64,000 nucleotides of DNA from Verrucomicrobiota bacterium (GTDB taxonomy: Bacteria > Verrucomicrobiota > Verrucomicrobiia > Opitutales > Opitutaceae), in contig JADKHC010000019.1 in NCBI GenBank assembly GCA_016721945.1, positions 1 through 64,000 on the forward strand, given 5' to 3'. Positions 32,720 to 39,996 of the stretch are shown in pieces (the stretch's first letter is position 1; each line of letters opens with the position of its first letter). A program made the position numbers and the translations under genes. A model generated the notes under the pieces. That model was given only the letters and a program-made list of their open reading frames with translations. It made no database searches and was not told the origin of the DNA.

Positions 32720-33250
32720 TCAGGTTTCCTGCGCGCGTTTTAGCCGGAAGAAAGCCTGAATCAGATCGCGGCACTCGTTTTCGAGCACGCCGCCGGAGGT
32801 GATTTCGAGGTGGTGGTTAACGCGCGGAAGATCGTTGAGGTTGGTGGCACCGCCGAGGCAGCCCATTTTCGGATCGGGCACGGCGTAACAAACGCGTTTC
32901 AAACGCGACATGAGCGTGGCGCCGGAGCACATCGGGCAGGGCTCTTTCGTCACATATAGCGTGGCGCCGTCGAGCCGCCAGTCGCCGATGAGCGAGGCGG
33001 CCTGGGTGAGTGCGAGCATCTCGGCATGCGCGGTCGGATCGTGCGCGCTTTCGACGGTGTTGTGGGCCGAGGCGATGATTTCGCCGCCAAGCTCGATCAC
33101 ACAGCCGATGGGAACTTCGTCGAGCCGCCAGGCATCAATCGCCTGATTGTAGGCCAGGCTCATGAAGAACGTGTCGTCGCGCACCAGCTGGGAGGGAAAG
33201 CGTTTTTCGAACGGGCAATCGAAGGCCGGTGCGGGAGAGGAAGAGGGCAT
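32720..33250 (-). CDS. tadA: tRNA adenosine(34) deaminase TadA
   Basis: A 176-residue zinc enzyme that turns A34 of tRNA-Arg(ACG) into inosine. The catalytic HAEM (DPTAHAEMLAL) and the zinc-binding EPCPMCSGATLMSRLKRV are present, with the proton-shuttling glutamate in HAE. A start at 33250 gives a 29-residue extension before MSLAYNQAIDAWRLDEVPIG; the start at the inner ATG (about 33163) gives the usual bacterial length and may be right. Divergent from infA. Confidence 0.9.
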   Translation of the reverse strand: MPSSSPAPAFDCPFEKRFPSQLVRDDTFFMSLAYNQAIDAWRLDEVPIGCVIELGGEIIASAHNTVESAHDPTAHAEMLALTQAASLIGDWRLDGATLYVTKEPCPMCSGATLMSRLKRVCYAVPDPKMGCLGGATNLNDLPRVNHHLEITSGGVLENECRDLIQAFFRLKRAQET

Positions 33251-33314
33251 GTGAGAAGTTACGTAAGTAGGTTGTTGGCGGTGGTTGTGCAGAGGAAAGC
33301 CTTGACTAACGAGG

Positions 33315-33347
33315 GGGCAATACGTCTTACAAGGTGCTTTATTGCCC
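33315..33347 (+). promoter_or_regulatory. stem-loop upstream of infA
   Basis: GGGCAATA (33315-33322) pairs perfectly with TATTGCCC (33340-33347) around a 17-base loop, followed by ACTTTTAT. A TTGACT (33302) lies just before it. It could be a leader hairpin of infA or a terminator-like element; which is unknown. Confidence 0.4.
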
Positions 33348-33392
33348 ACTTTTATCGAATGAACAAAACCTCTGTGTCCACCCAAGCATTGT

Positions 33393-33653
33393 ATGTCTGA
33401 CGGCAAGTCGATTGAAGTTGAAGGAAAAATCGTAGCCGTACTTCCCGGCACGATGTTCAAAGTGCAGCTCTCTAACGGCCATGTTGTTCTTGCGCATATC
33501 TCGGGCAAGCTCCGCAAAAACTTCATCAAGATCGCCGCAGGCGACAACGTGAAGATGGAGATGAGCCCGTACGATCTCGAAAAAGCGCGCATCACCTATC
33601 GCATGAAAGACGAGCGTGCCTTCACGCGCGCTCCCATGCGCCGCCGCTACTAA
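33393..33653 (+). CDS. infA: translation initiation factor IF-1
   Basis: An 86-residue OB-fold protein that binds the 30S A site. Family signature: IEVEGKIVAVLPGTMFKVQL, NGHVVLAHISGKLRKNFIKI and GDNVKMEMSPYDLEKARITY. It is slightly longer than the usual 72 residues owing to a basic C-terminal tail (ERAFTRAPMRRRY). xerD follows 29 bases later. Confidence 0.97.
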   Translation: MSDGKSIEVEGKIVAVLPGTMFKVQLSNGHVVLAHISGKLRKNFIKIAAGDNVKMEMSPYDLEKARITYRMKDERAFTRAPMRRRY

Positions 33654-33682
33654 GTCGGCCGGTTGGTCGGTGCCGTATTCTT

Positions 33683-34681
33683 ATGGCCCGTCTTCGCCAA
33701 GTTTCCAAGGCCGACCGCGAGCGCAGCAAAGCGTCAGCGGCTTTCGCCACCGATATCGACGGCTACATCGGTTTCCTCGACCTCGAGCGCGGGCTTTCGC
33801 CGCACACGCTGAGCGGTTATCAAACCGATCTCGATCAGTGCGCAAAATTTCTCGCCCGGCACGGCGCGGCCGATTGGCGCAACGTCACTGCGGGTGAAGT
33901 TGAAGCGTGGATACATTCGCTCGGCGGCACCGATTACACGGTCGCGAGCCTGGCGCGAAAACTCACGGCTTTGCGCGGGCTCTCGCGCCACCTCGTGCGC
34001 GAGGAATTGCGGGGCGAGGATTTTACCGAACTATTGACTGGCCCTAAAATCGCGCGACGCATTCCAGGCACGCTCACCGAGACCGAGGTGGAGCGTTTGC
34101 TGGCCGCGCCGGTGGGAGGCGATCCGATTTCGCTGCGCGACCGGGCGATTCTCGAACTATTTTATTCGAGCGGGTTACGCGTTTCTGAGCTTGGCGGCTT
34201 GATGCTTCAACAGATCGATTTGAAGGAAGGTTTTCTGCGTGTTTTTGGCAAAGGTTCGAAGGAGCGAGTGGTTCCGGTTGGCGGCCGCGCGGTTGCTGCA
34301 CTGGAAACGTACATCACGGCCGCGCGTGGTCATTTCGTGAAGCCGAAGAAAACCGGCAGCGCGATCTTCCTGAGCGAGCGCGGCACGGCGATCTCCCGCA
34401 AAATGCTCTGGGTGATCGTCAAGAAATACGCGAAGCGCGCAGGCATCGAAAAGCCGGTGAAACCGCACTTGCTGCGGCATTCGTTTGCCACGCATCTGCT
34501 GGGTGGCGGGGCCGACCTGCGCGCGATCCAGGAAATGCTTGGTCACGCCAATCTTGCGACGACTCAGATCTACACCGCCGTCGAAGAAAAACGCCTGATC
34601 GACCAGCACACGAAGTTTCATCCGCGGAACAAAGCGGCGCAGCCCAGAAATCGTGCCCACGGTACAGGTGAAAACCCTTGA
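33683..34681 (+). CDS. xerD: tyrosine recombinase XerD/XerC family
   Basis: A 332-residue recombinase. N-terminal SAM-like core-binding domain (IDGYIGFLDLERGLSPHTLS), then the catalytic domain with Arg in SSGLRVSELGGL, Lys in GKGSKERVVPVG, HLLRHSFATHLL, LGHANLATTQIYT with the nucleophilic Tyr. The length and HxLRHxxATH spacing fit a chromosome-dimer resolvase rather than a phage integrase. Sits between infA and purF without mobile-element signs. Confidence 0.93.
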   Translation: MARLRQVSKADRERSKASAAFATDIDGYIGFLDLERGLSPHTLSGYQTDLDQCAKFLARHGAADWRNVTAGEVEAWIHSLGGTDYTVASLARKLTALRGLSRHLVREELRGEDFTELLTGPKIARRIPGTLTETEVERLLAAPVGGDPISLRDRAILELFYSSGLRVSELGGLMLQQIDLKEGFLRVFGKGSKERVVPVGGRAVAALETYITAARGHFVKPKKTGSAIFLSERGTAISRKMLWVIVKKYAKRAGIEKPVKPHLLRHSFATHLLGGGADLRAIQEMLGHANLATTQIYTAVEEKRLIDQHTKFHPRNKAAQPRNRAHGTGENP

Positions 34682-34835
34682 CCAGATTTGGTTTCACGCC
34701 GTCATCCAATGCTTCTACCGGCTGTGAAAATTAACAACCACGTCACTCTCGAAAACAACGCGTTCAACGCGCGTCGGGTGGCTGCCGGGCTCGCATCAGA
34801 TTGCGCGGGCTCCGGGTTGCGTTATCTCTCTGTCT

Positions 34836-36755
34836 ATGTCCGATAAGATCACCCACGAGTGCGGCATCGCTTTGGTCCGCCTGCTCAAACCGCTGTCGTA
34901 CTATCAGGAAAAATACGGTTCGCCGTTGTGGGGGTTCACGAAGCTTTTCCTGCTGATGGAAAAACAGCACAACCGTGGCCAGGACGGCGCGGGCGTGGCT
35001 TGCGTGAAGCTCGATGTGGCGCCGGGCGAGCCCTACATGTACCGCGAGCGCTGCGTGAAAACCAATCCGCTCGACAAGATTTTCCGTACGCTGCTCTCAA
35101 GCTACAACGCAAAGGTCGGCTCCGGCGAAATTCATCCCGAGTTCGCCGACACGGTGAAGCAACATTTCGATTTTGGCGGTGAGCTTTTGATGGGTCACCT
35201 TCGCTACGGCACCTCGGGCGGCTACAACATCAGCTCGTGTCATCCGTTTTTCCGCCGCAGTTCCTGGCCGACGCGCAACCTCGCGCTCTGCGGAAATTTC
35301 AACATGACCAACACCGCGGAGCTGAACGCCAGCCTCATCGCGATGGGTCAGCATCCGGTTTTCGCCACGGACACGCAGGCGCTGTTGGAAAAAATCGGCT
35401 TCTTCCTCGATGAGGAACACGAGGATCTTTATCGCGGCCTGCGCGCCCAAAATCTCGCTGGCAGCGAGATCACCCACCGTATCAACGAAGAGCTCGATCT
35501 CGCGCGCGTCATCACGCGCTCGGCCAAGAAGTGGGATGGTGGATACGCGTTGGTTGGCATGGTTGGTAACGGCGACGCCTTCGTCGCGCGCGATCCATCA
35601 GGCATTCGCCCCTGTCACTATTTTCAAAACGACGAAGTCATCGCCTTCGCCTCTGAGCGAGCGCCGCTCATGACGGTGTTCGATCTGGCCGTCGAGCAGG
35701 TCAAGGAAGTCGAGCCCGGCCATGTAGTCGTTATCAAGAAACGCGGTGCGATCACCAGTACCCGCTTTACCGAACCATTGCCCAAGTCTTCGTGTTCGTT
35801 CGAGCGCATTTATTTTTCGCGCGGCAACGATCTCGATATCTATCGCGAGCGCAAAGCCCTCGGCGGTCGCATGGTCGATCAAGTGATCAAGTCCGTGGGC
35901 GGAGATTTTGGTAAGGCCGTTTTCAGCTTCGTTCCCAACACTGCCGAAATCGCTTTCTACGGTCTGATGGAGCAACTCCGCATCCGTCGTCGTGACGAGG
36001 TAAAAGCGTCGATCATGAAGGCGGCGCGCGAGGGCGTTTTAAGCGAAGGTTTGATCGACGATCTTATCCTGCGCAACTGGCCGCGCGCGGAAAAAGTCGT
36101 GAGCAAGGACATCAAGATCCGCACGTTCATCGGGCAGGAGACGATGCGCAACCAGCTCGCGAGCCACGTTTATGACATTGCGTATGGTTCGGTCGATGCC
36201 GGCAAAGATGCCCTCGTGTGTGTCGACGATTCCATCGTGCGCGGCACCACGTTGCGTCGCTCCATTTTGCGGATACTCGCCCGCCTCAATCCGCGCAAAA
36301 TCGTCATCGCTTCGACCGCGCCCCAGATTCGTTATCCCGATTGCTACGGCATCGATATGTCCGAGCTCGGTAAATTCATCGCCTTCGAAGCTGCGATTGC
36401 GCTGCTCAAGGAAAACGGCAAGGCCGACGTGATCGAAGATGTTTACCGTCTCTGCCGTGCGGAAGTCGCCAAACCGATAGGCGTCACGCAGGTGAACCAC
36501 GTCTGCAAGATCTACGAACCGTTTAGCGCCGAGCAGATCTCCGCCCGGATCGCCGAACTCGTGCGTCCGAAGAACATCGAGTGGAAGGGCGAAGTCGAAA
36601 TCCTTTTCCAGACCGTGGAAAACCTGCACATCGCCGTGCCGAACCACACGGGCGACTGGTATTTCACCGGCAAATATCCGACGCCCGGCGGCTTCCGTGT
36701 CGTGAATCAGGCTTACCTCAATTATTTCGAAAAAAGCGAAGGCCGCAGCTACTAA
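34836..36755 (+). CDS. purF: amidophosphoribosyltransferase, long form
   Basis: A 639-residue enzyme for the first step of purine synthesis (PRPP plus glutamine to phosphoribosylamine). Cys9 in MSDKITHECGIAL is the N-terminal nucleophile after removal of an eight-residue propeptide. The glutaminase domain contains LMGHLRYGTSGGYNISSCHP; the transferase domain has the PRPP motif ALVCVDDSIVRGTTLRRSIL. It is longer than E. coli PurF (about 505) and matches the long form that I recall from Bacteroidetes and Verrucomicrobia. An ORF6N gene and purM follow in the same direction. Confidence 0.9.
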   Translation: MSDKITHECGIALVRLLKPLSYYQEKYGSPLWGFTKLFLLMEKQHNRGQDGAGVACVKLDVAPGEPYMYRERCVKTNPLDKIFRTLLSSYNAKVGSGEIHPEFADTVKQHFDFGGELLMGHLRYGTSGGYNISSCHPFFRRSSWPTRNLALCGNFNMTNTAELNASLIAMGQHPVFATDTQALLEKIGFFLDEEHEDLYRGLRAQNLAGSEITHRINEELDLARVITRSAKKWDGGYALVGMVGNGDAFVARDPSGIRPCHYFQNDEVIAFASERAPLMTVFDLAVEQVKEVEPGHVVVIKKRGAITSTRFTEPLPKSSCSFERIYFSRGNDLDIYRERKALGGRMVDQVIKSVGGDFGKAVFSFVPNTAEIAFYGLMEQLRIRRRDEVKASIMKAAREGVLSEGLIDDLILRNWPRAEKVVSKDIKIRTFIGQETMRNQLASHVYDIAYGSVDAGKDALVCVDDSIVRGTTLRRSILRILARLNPRKIVIASTAPQIRYPDCYGIDMSELGKFIAFEAAIALLKENGKADVIEDVYRLCRAEVAKPIGVTQVNHVCKIYEPFSAEQISARIAELVRPKNIEWKGEVEILFQTVENLHIAVPNHTGDWYFTGKYPTPGGFRVVNQAYLNYFEKSEGRSY

Positions 36756-36761
36756 GCCGCG

Positions 36762-37301
36762 ATGGCGACGAAGAAACCAGATCTGGTTTTGCCCAAGATC
36801 CACACGCTGCGAAAGCAGAAGGTGGTCTTGGATTCGGATTTGGCGGTGTTGTATGGTGTGCCCACGAAACGCCTCAATGAAGCGGTGCGAAGAAACGCGG
36901 AACGGTTCCCTGATGACTTTCGCTTTCAGCTTACGAGCGAAGAGGTTGCAATCTTAAGGTCGCAATTTGCGACCTTAAAAACCGAAGTACACGGCAAACA
37001 CACGAAGTATCGCCCAACCGTCTTCTCCGAGCACGGCGCACTGATGGCCGCGACGATTTTGCGGAGCCCACGCGCCGTACAGATGAGCATCTATCTCGTG
37101 CGTGCGTTCGTGCAGATGCGTGGTGAGTTGCAGACCAACCTCACGATCCTCAAGCGGCTCGCCGAAGTGGATCGCAAGTTGATCGAGCATGATTCCGTAC
37201 TACGCGAAGTGATCACGCGCCTGCAACCGCTGCTCGATGCACCGGATGAGCCTGAAGCGCCGACGAAGCGAAAAATCGGTTTCCATGAAGGGAATCGTTG
37301 A
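36762..37301 (+). CDS. ORF6N domain-containing protein
   Basis: A 179-residue protein whose first 90 residues match the ORF6N (KilA-N-associated) DNA-binding domain of phages and plasmids: IHTLRKQKVVLDSDLAVLYG, TKRLNEAVRRNAERFPDDF, SEHGALMAATILRSPRAVQM. The C-terminal third is helical (LKRLAEVDRKLIEHDSVLRE), probably for oligomerisation. It starts six bases after the purF stop and ends 31 bases before purM, an odd place for a phage-type gene. Role unknown. Confidence 0.88.
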   Translation: MATKKPDLVLPKIHTLRKQKVVLDSDLAVLYGVPTKRLNEAVRRNAERFPDDFRFQLTSEEVAILRSQFATLKTEVHGKHTKYRPTVFSEHGALMAATILRSPRAVQMSIYLVRAFVQMRGELQTNLTILKRLAEVDRKLIEHDSVLREVITRLQPLLDAPDEPEAPTKRKIGFHEGNR

Positions 37302-37332
37302 AGCCGACGCTGTCTCTTGTTTCGATTTTCCC

Positions 37333-38439
37333 ATGGGTCTATCCTACGAATCCGCCGGTGTCCGATACGATCAGCTCGATGCGTTCAAGCGCGCTTGTCA
37401 GCGTGCCGCGCGTACCACCGCCGGATTACTGACGGATCATGGTTATAGCGAGCCTGCGACGACGCGTGGCGAGAGCTGCTATTTGATCGAGGCGGAAGAT
37501 CACTACCTCGCGCATGTCGAGGAAGGCCTTGGCACTAAGAACCTCGTGGCCGACGCCGTCTATGCGCAGACGGGCAAATGTTTTTATCGCGAAATTTCCA
37601 TCGATACCGTCGCGACGATTGTGAATGACCTCGTGACCTGCGGCGCACTGCCGATCTCGGTCGCGATGCACGCGGCGGTTGGCGATTCCGGTTGGTTTAG
37701 CGACGAAAAGCGCATGCAAGGCCTCGTCGAAGGTTTCGCCGAGGGCTGCAAACAGGCCGGCGCGGTCTGGGGCGGCGGCGAAACGCCGACGCTGCGCGGT
37801 ATCGTGAATCCTGATACGATTGTGTTAGCGGGTTCGGCCGTGGGAAAACTTTCGCCGAAAAATCTCCGCATCACGGGCGATGTCAAAGAAGGCGACGCGA
37901 TTATCTTTTTGGCTTCGTCCGGCGTACAGACCAACGGACTCACACTCTGTCGCAAGATCGCCGACCAGCTCCCGCAGGGTTACCAGACGCCGATTGGTTT
38001 TGGCGACACGCGCACCTACGGTGAAGCGTTGCTCGCGCCGTCGGTGATCTACGTTGAGTTTGTTCGCGAATGCCAGCAGCGCGGCTTGAAGCTCAACTAC
38101 GTCGCGCACGTGACCGGTCACGGCTGGCGCAAGCTCATGCGTTTGGAAGAGCCGTTTGTTTACGAAATCACGAATGTGCGTCAGGAGCCTGCGCTGTTTC
38201 AATTTTTAGAAAAGGCCGGTCCGATCTCGAAGCGTGAAATGTACGCGACTTTCAATCAAGGGATTGGTTTCGCCGCCTACATGGCTCCCGAGTTGGCGGA
38301 GCACGTACTCGAAGCAGCGAAAGCCGCAGGCTATGACGCTTGGCAGGCTGGCGTCGTTAAGAAAGAAGGCACGCGCAAAGCCGTCGTGATTCCATCGCTC
38401 GGCCTCGCCTACGAAGGCGACACGTTGCAAGTGCGGTGA
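37333..38439 (+). CDS. purM: phosphoribosylformylglycinamidine cyclo-ligase (AIR synthase-like)
   Basis: A 368-residue ATP-dependent enzyme of the fifth purine step. N-domain: SYESAGVRYDQLDAFKRACQ; ATP and phosphate contacts in CYREISIDTVATIVNDLVTC and WGGGETPTLRGI; GDAIIFLASSGVQTNGL near the middle; HVTGHGWRKLMRL and FNQGIGFAAY in the C-domain. It is a divergent PurM with a shorter N-terminus than E. coli. The ATG at 37333 fits the family better than a start further upstream, which would overlap the ORF6N gene. Confidence 0.87.
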   Translation: MGLSYESAGVRYDQLDAFKRACQRAARTTAGLLTDHGYSEPATTRGESCYLIEAEDHYLAHVEEGLGTKNLVADAVYAQTGKCFYREISIDTVATIVNDLVTCGALPISVAMHAAVGDSGWFSDEKRMQGLVEGFAEGCKQAGAVWGGGETPTLRGIVNPDTIVLAGSAVGKLSPKNLRITGDVKEGDAIIFLASSGVQTNGLTLCRKIADQLPQGYQTPIGFGDTRTYGEALLAPSVIYVEFVRECQQRGLKLNYVAHVTGHGWRKLMRLEEPFVYEITNVRQEPALFQFLEKAGPISKREMYATFNQGIGFAAYMAPELAEHVLEAAKAAGYDAWQAGVVKKEGTRKAVVIPSLGLAYEGDTLQVR

Positions 38440-38494
38440 GCCCGTAATGGTTCGGCTTTTGTGAAGCCGCATCCGAATCACCGAAAATAAATTT

Positions 38495-38535
38495 GGCTGA
38501 AATTGTCTTTGGGTAAGGCGCGCCCAGCGGTCGCG
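38495..38535. repeat. repeat segment shared with 46981-47020, arm inverted
   Basis: GGCTGAAATTGTCTTTGGGT (38495-38514) matches GACTGAAATTGTCTTCGGGT (46981-47000). The following GGCGCGCCCAGCGGTCGCG (38517-38535) is the exact reverse complement of the matching arm at 47002-47020. Confidence 0.7.
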
Positions 38536-38541
38536 CCCTGC

Positions 38542-38687
38542 TAAGCCGGAACGATGCAGTTGGAGAAGAATCTCCAGCGATGCAGCAGGTGGAGCCCAAT
38601 GTTCCCATCGGGCTTGATCGAAGCCGCTCCCAAACCAGCCCGTTAGAGACAACGGGCTCCACCCTCAACTGCATGGATACGGGGCTA
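38542..38687. repeat. MITE-like element, family D (copy 3, reverse orientation)
   Basis: Ends TAAGCCGGAACGATGCAGTT (38542-38561) and AACTGCATGGATACGGGG (from 38667) are degenerate inverted copies of the family D terminal repeat. The inner GGTGGAGCCC and GGGCTCCACC arms and the AGCCCGTT-type hairpins are present in the opposite order from copies 1 and 2. It fills most of the gap before the next gene. Confidence 0.7.
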
Positions 38688-38866
38688 AGATCGGCTACCG
38701 TTTATCCGGCCGATCAAAAGTTGTGATCGCGGACTAGGGTGTTTGCCTCAGGCGATTGGGTATCAGAGGTAAAGTGCGGGTATATTTTTCCGGAAAAATA
38801 CGCGTCTGGTCGGTTTTGTGACAACTTTGTAACAAGTCCGATTGTCGCTTCGCGTATAAAGTCGGC

Positions 38867-39433
38867 ATGCAAGATCGCACTCCAGTCGCCATTTCGCACA
38901 CCGCTTTCGCGCACCAAAAACAGGGACGATTTCTCGCGTTGGGATGGGTCCTGTTTGTATTCGCCCTGACTCAGGCTGCTCACGGCGGACCCCGCGTGAG
39001 CATGCCGCAGACACGTTCGTTTTTTGATGCGTACCAAGTCGCGCTCAAATTATCCCAAGACCACCCAGGCAGCCGTATTGTGAGCGTCGAATCCACCTAC
39101 AGTATGTATCCCACGCTCGACTGGGATTCACTCGTCGTCATCGCGCCGGTATCGATTAACCAGATTGAGGCGGGCGACCTTGTTTGCTTCCGCGACCAGC
39201 GTGTCGACGGCGGGCGCAAGATTTTGCACCGCGTTGAGAAAATTCTTCGGAAGGATCACCGGCTTGTTACGCGTGGAGATTTCATGGACCGCCCCGACCT
39301 GCATCCAGTCGGTGCGGATGCTCTGATCGGCAAGGCGGTGTATGTTGTTTATTTTGATCGTAGCGGCGAGGACCGCCCCAGCGCGCATTCGATGCCCACA
39401 CCCACCCGGCATGAGCAAGTTCTGCGCTTGTGA
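38867..39433 (+). CDS. membrane-anchored S24/S26 (signal-peptidase-like) protein
   Basis: A 188-residue protein with one N-terminal membrane segment (FLALGWVLFVFALTQAAHGG). The rest resembles signal peptidase I box motifs: catalytic Ser in STYSMYPTLDW, GDLVCFRDQ, ILHRVEKI, TRGDFMDRPDLHP. A His-Arg-Val in place of the usual catalytic lysine region resembles SipW and archaeal signal peptidases (Ser-His dyad). Whether it cleaves signal peptides or another substrate is unknown. Some 180 bases upstream are repeats (family D copy 3). Confidence 0.75.
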   Translation: MQDRTPVAISHTAFAHQKQGRFLALGWVLFVFALTQAAHGGPRVSMPQTRSFFDAYQVALKLSQDHPGSRIVSVESTYSMYPTLDWDSLVVIAPVSINQIEAGDLVCFRDQRVDGGRKILHRVEKILRKDHRLVTRGDFMDRPDLHPVGADALIGKAVYVVYFDRSGEDRPSAHSMPTPTRHEQVLRL

Positions 39434-39668
39434 CATCGCTACCGCAGCTTCGCCGGTCGATTCGCGACGGAAAGAGTCGAGCTTGGGAGCGATGAGGATT
39501 TTATCTCCGCTGATTGAATGCCGTTTGTCTCAGGTTACTGGATGCGCCACGTTGACAGTCGAGAAGCCGGGAGCGCGAAATGGATGCTCCCGCCGATATC
39601 CGAACCTTCGATCACTCGTGATTGGTTAATAAATCTGCGTCTCTCTGCGAAATCTGCGGATGAGGTGT

Positions 39669-39724
39669 CTGCTTTGCGTGAGCCAAATTGGGTATCGATG
39701 GTGGTTATGTCTCACGCAAAGCAG
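39669..39724. repeat. dispersed hairpin repeat (copy E7)
   Basis: CTGCTTTGCGTGAG (39669-39682) and CTCACGCAAAGCAG (39711-39724) are perfect 14-base complements around a 28-base centre. The arm sequence is a variant of GCAAAGACGC-type arms. Confidence 0.7.
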
Positions 39725-39879
39725 CCAAGTCGCGAAGTTCCGAACCGGCTCGAATGGAGCGCGCTGCGCTGTCAGCGCCGGGATTGTTGAGGTGAGTATT
39801 CTGCTGGTGCGAATTCCTCCGGTCCAGTTTTCCTGAGTTCCATATTGGTGTTCTGTCTTGGTTCGTTTTTCAGGCGCAT

Positions 39880-39911
39880 AAAAAGCCCCGCGATTTTTAG
39901 GCGCGAGGCTT
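39880..39911 (-). terminator. terminator of the VWA gene
   Basis: On the minus strand AGCCTCGCG pairs with CGCGGGGCT (one G-U pair) around CCTAAAAAT, followed by TTTT. Confidence 0.75.
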
Positions 39912-39996
39912 GGCTGAGAAAGATAAAGAGAACGAGAAAGAGGAAAGAGCGCGCGGGTTTTGGGAAGCGCTTTGAGGTCAAGTCGCTCCACCCTAA

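Larger units (their letters stand above)
39434..39996. other. gap of 563 bases with repeats and a terminator
   Basis: No convincing gene. The gap holds the hairpin E7 (39669-39724), CCAGTTTTCCTGAGTTCCAT (39824-39843, shared with 3602-3619, copy A and copy B on the other strand), and the minus-strand terminator at 39880-39911. Confidence 0.5.

Noticed and set aside
33683..34681. Integrase of a mobile element
   Set aside because: Sequence and housekeeping context fit XerD; no attachment sites or cargo are seen.
38542..38687. CRISPR array
   Set aside because: The repeats here are inverted and nested, not regularly spaced direct repeats; no cas genes are present.
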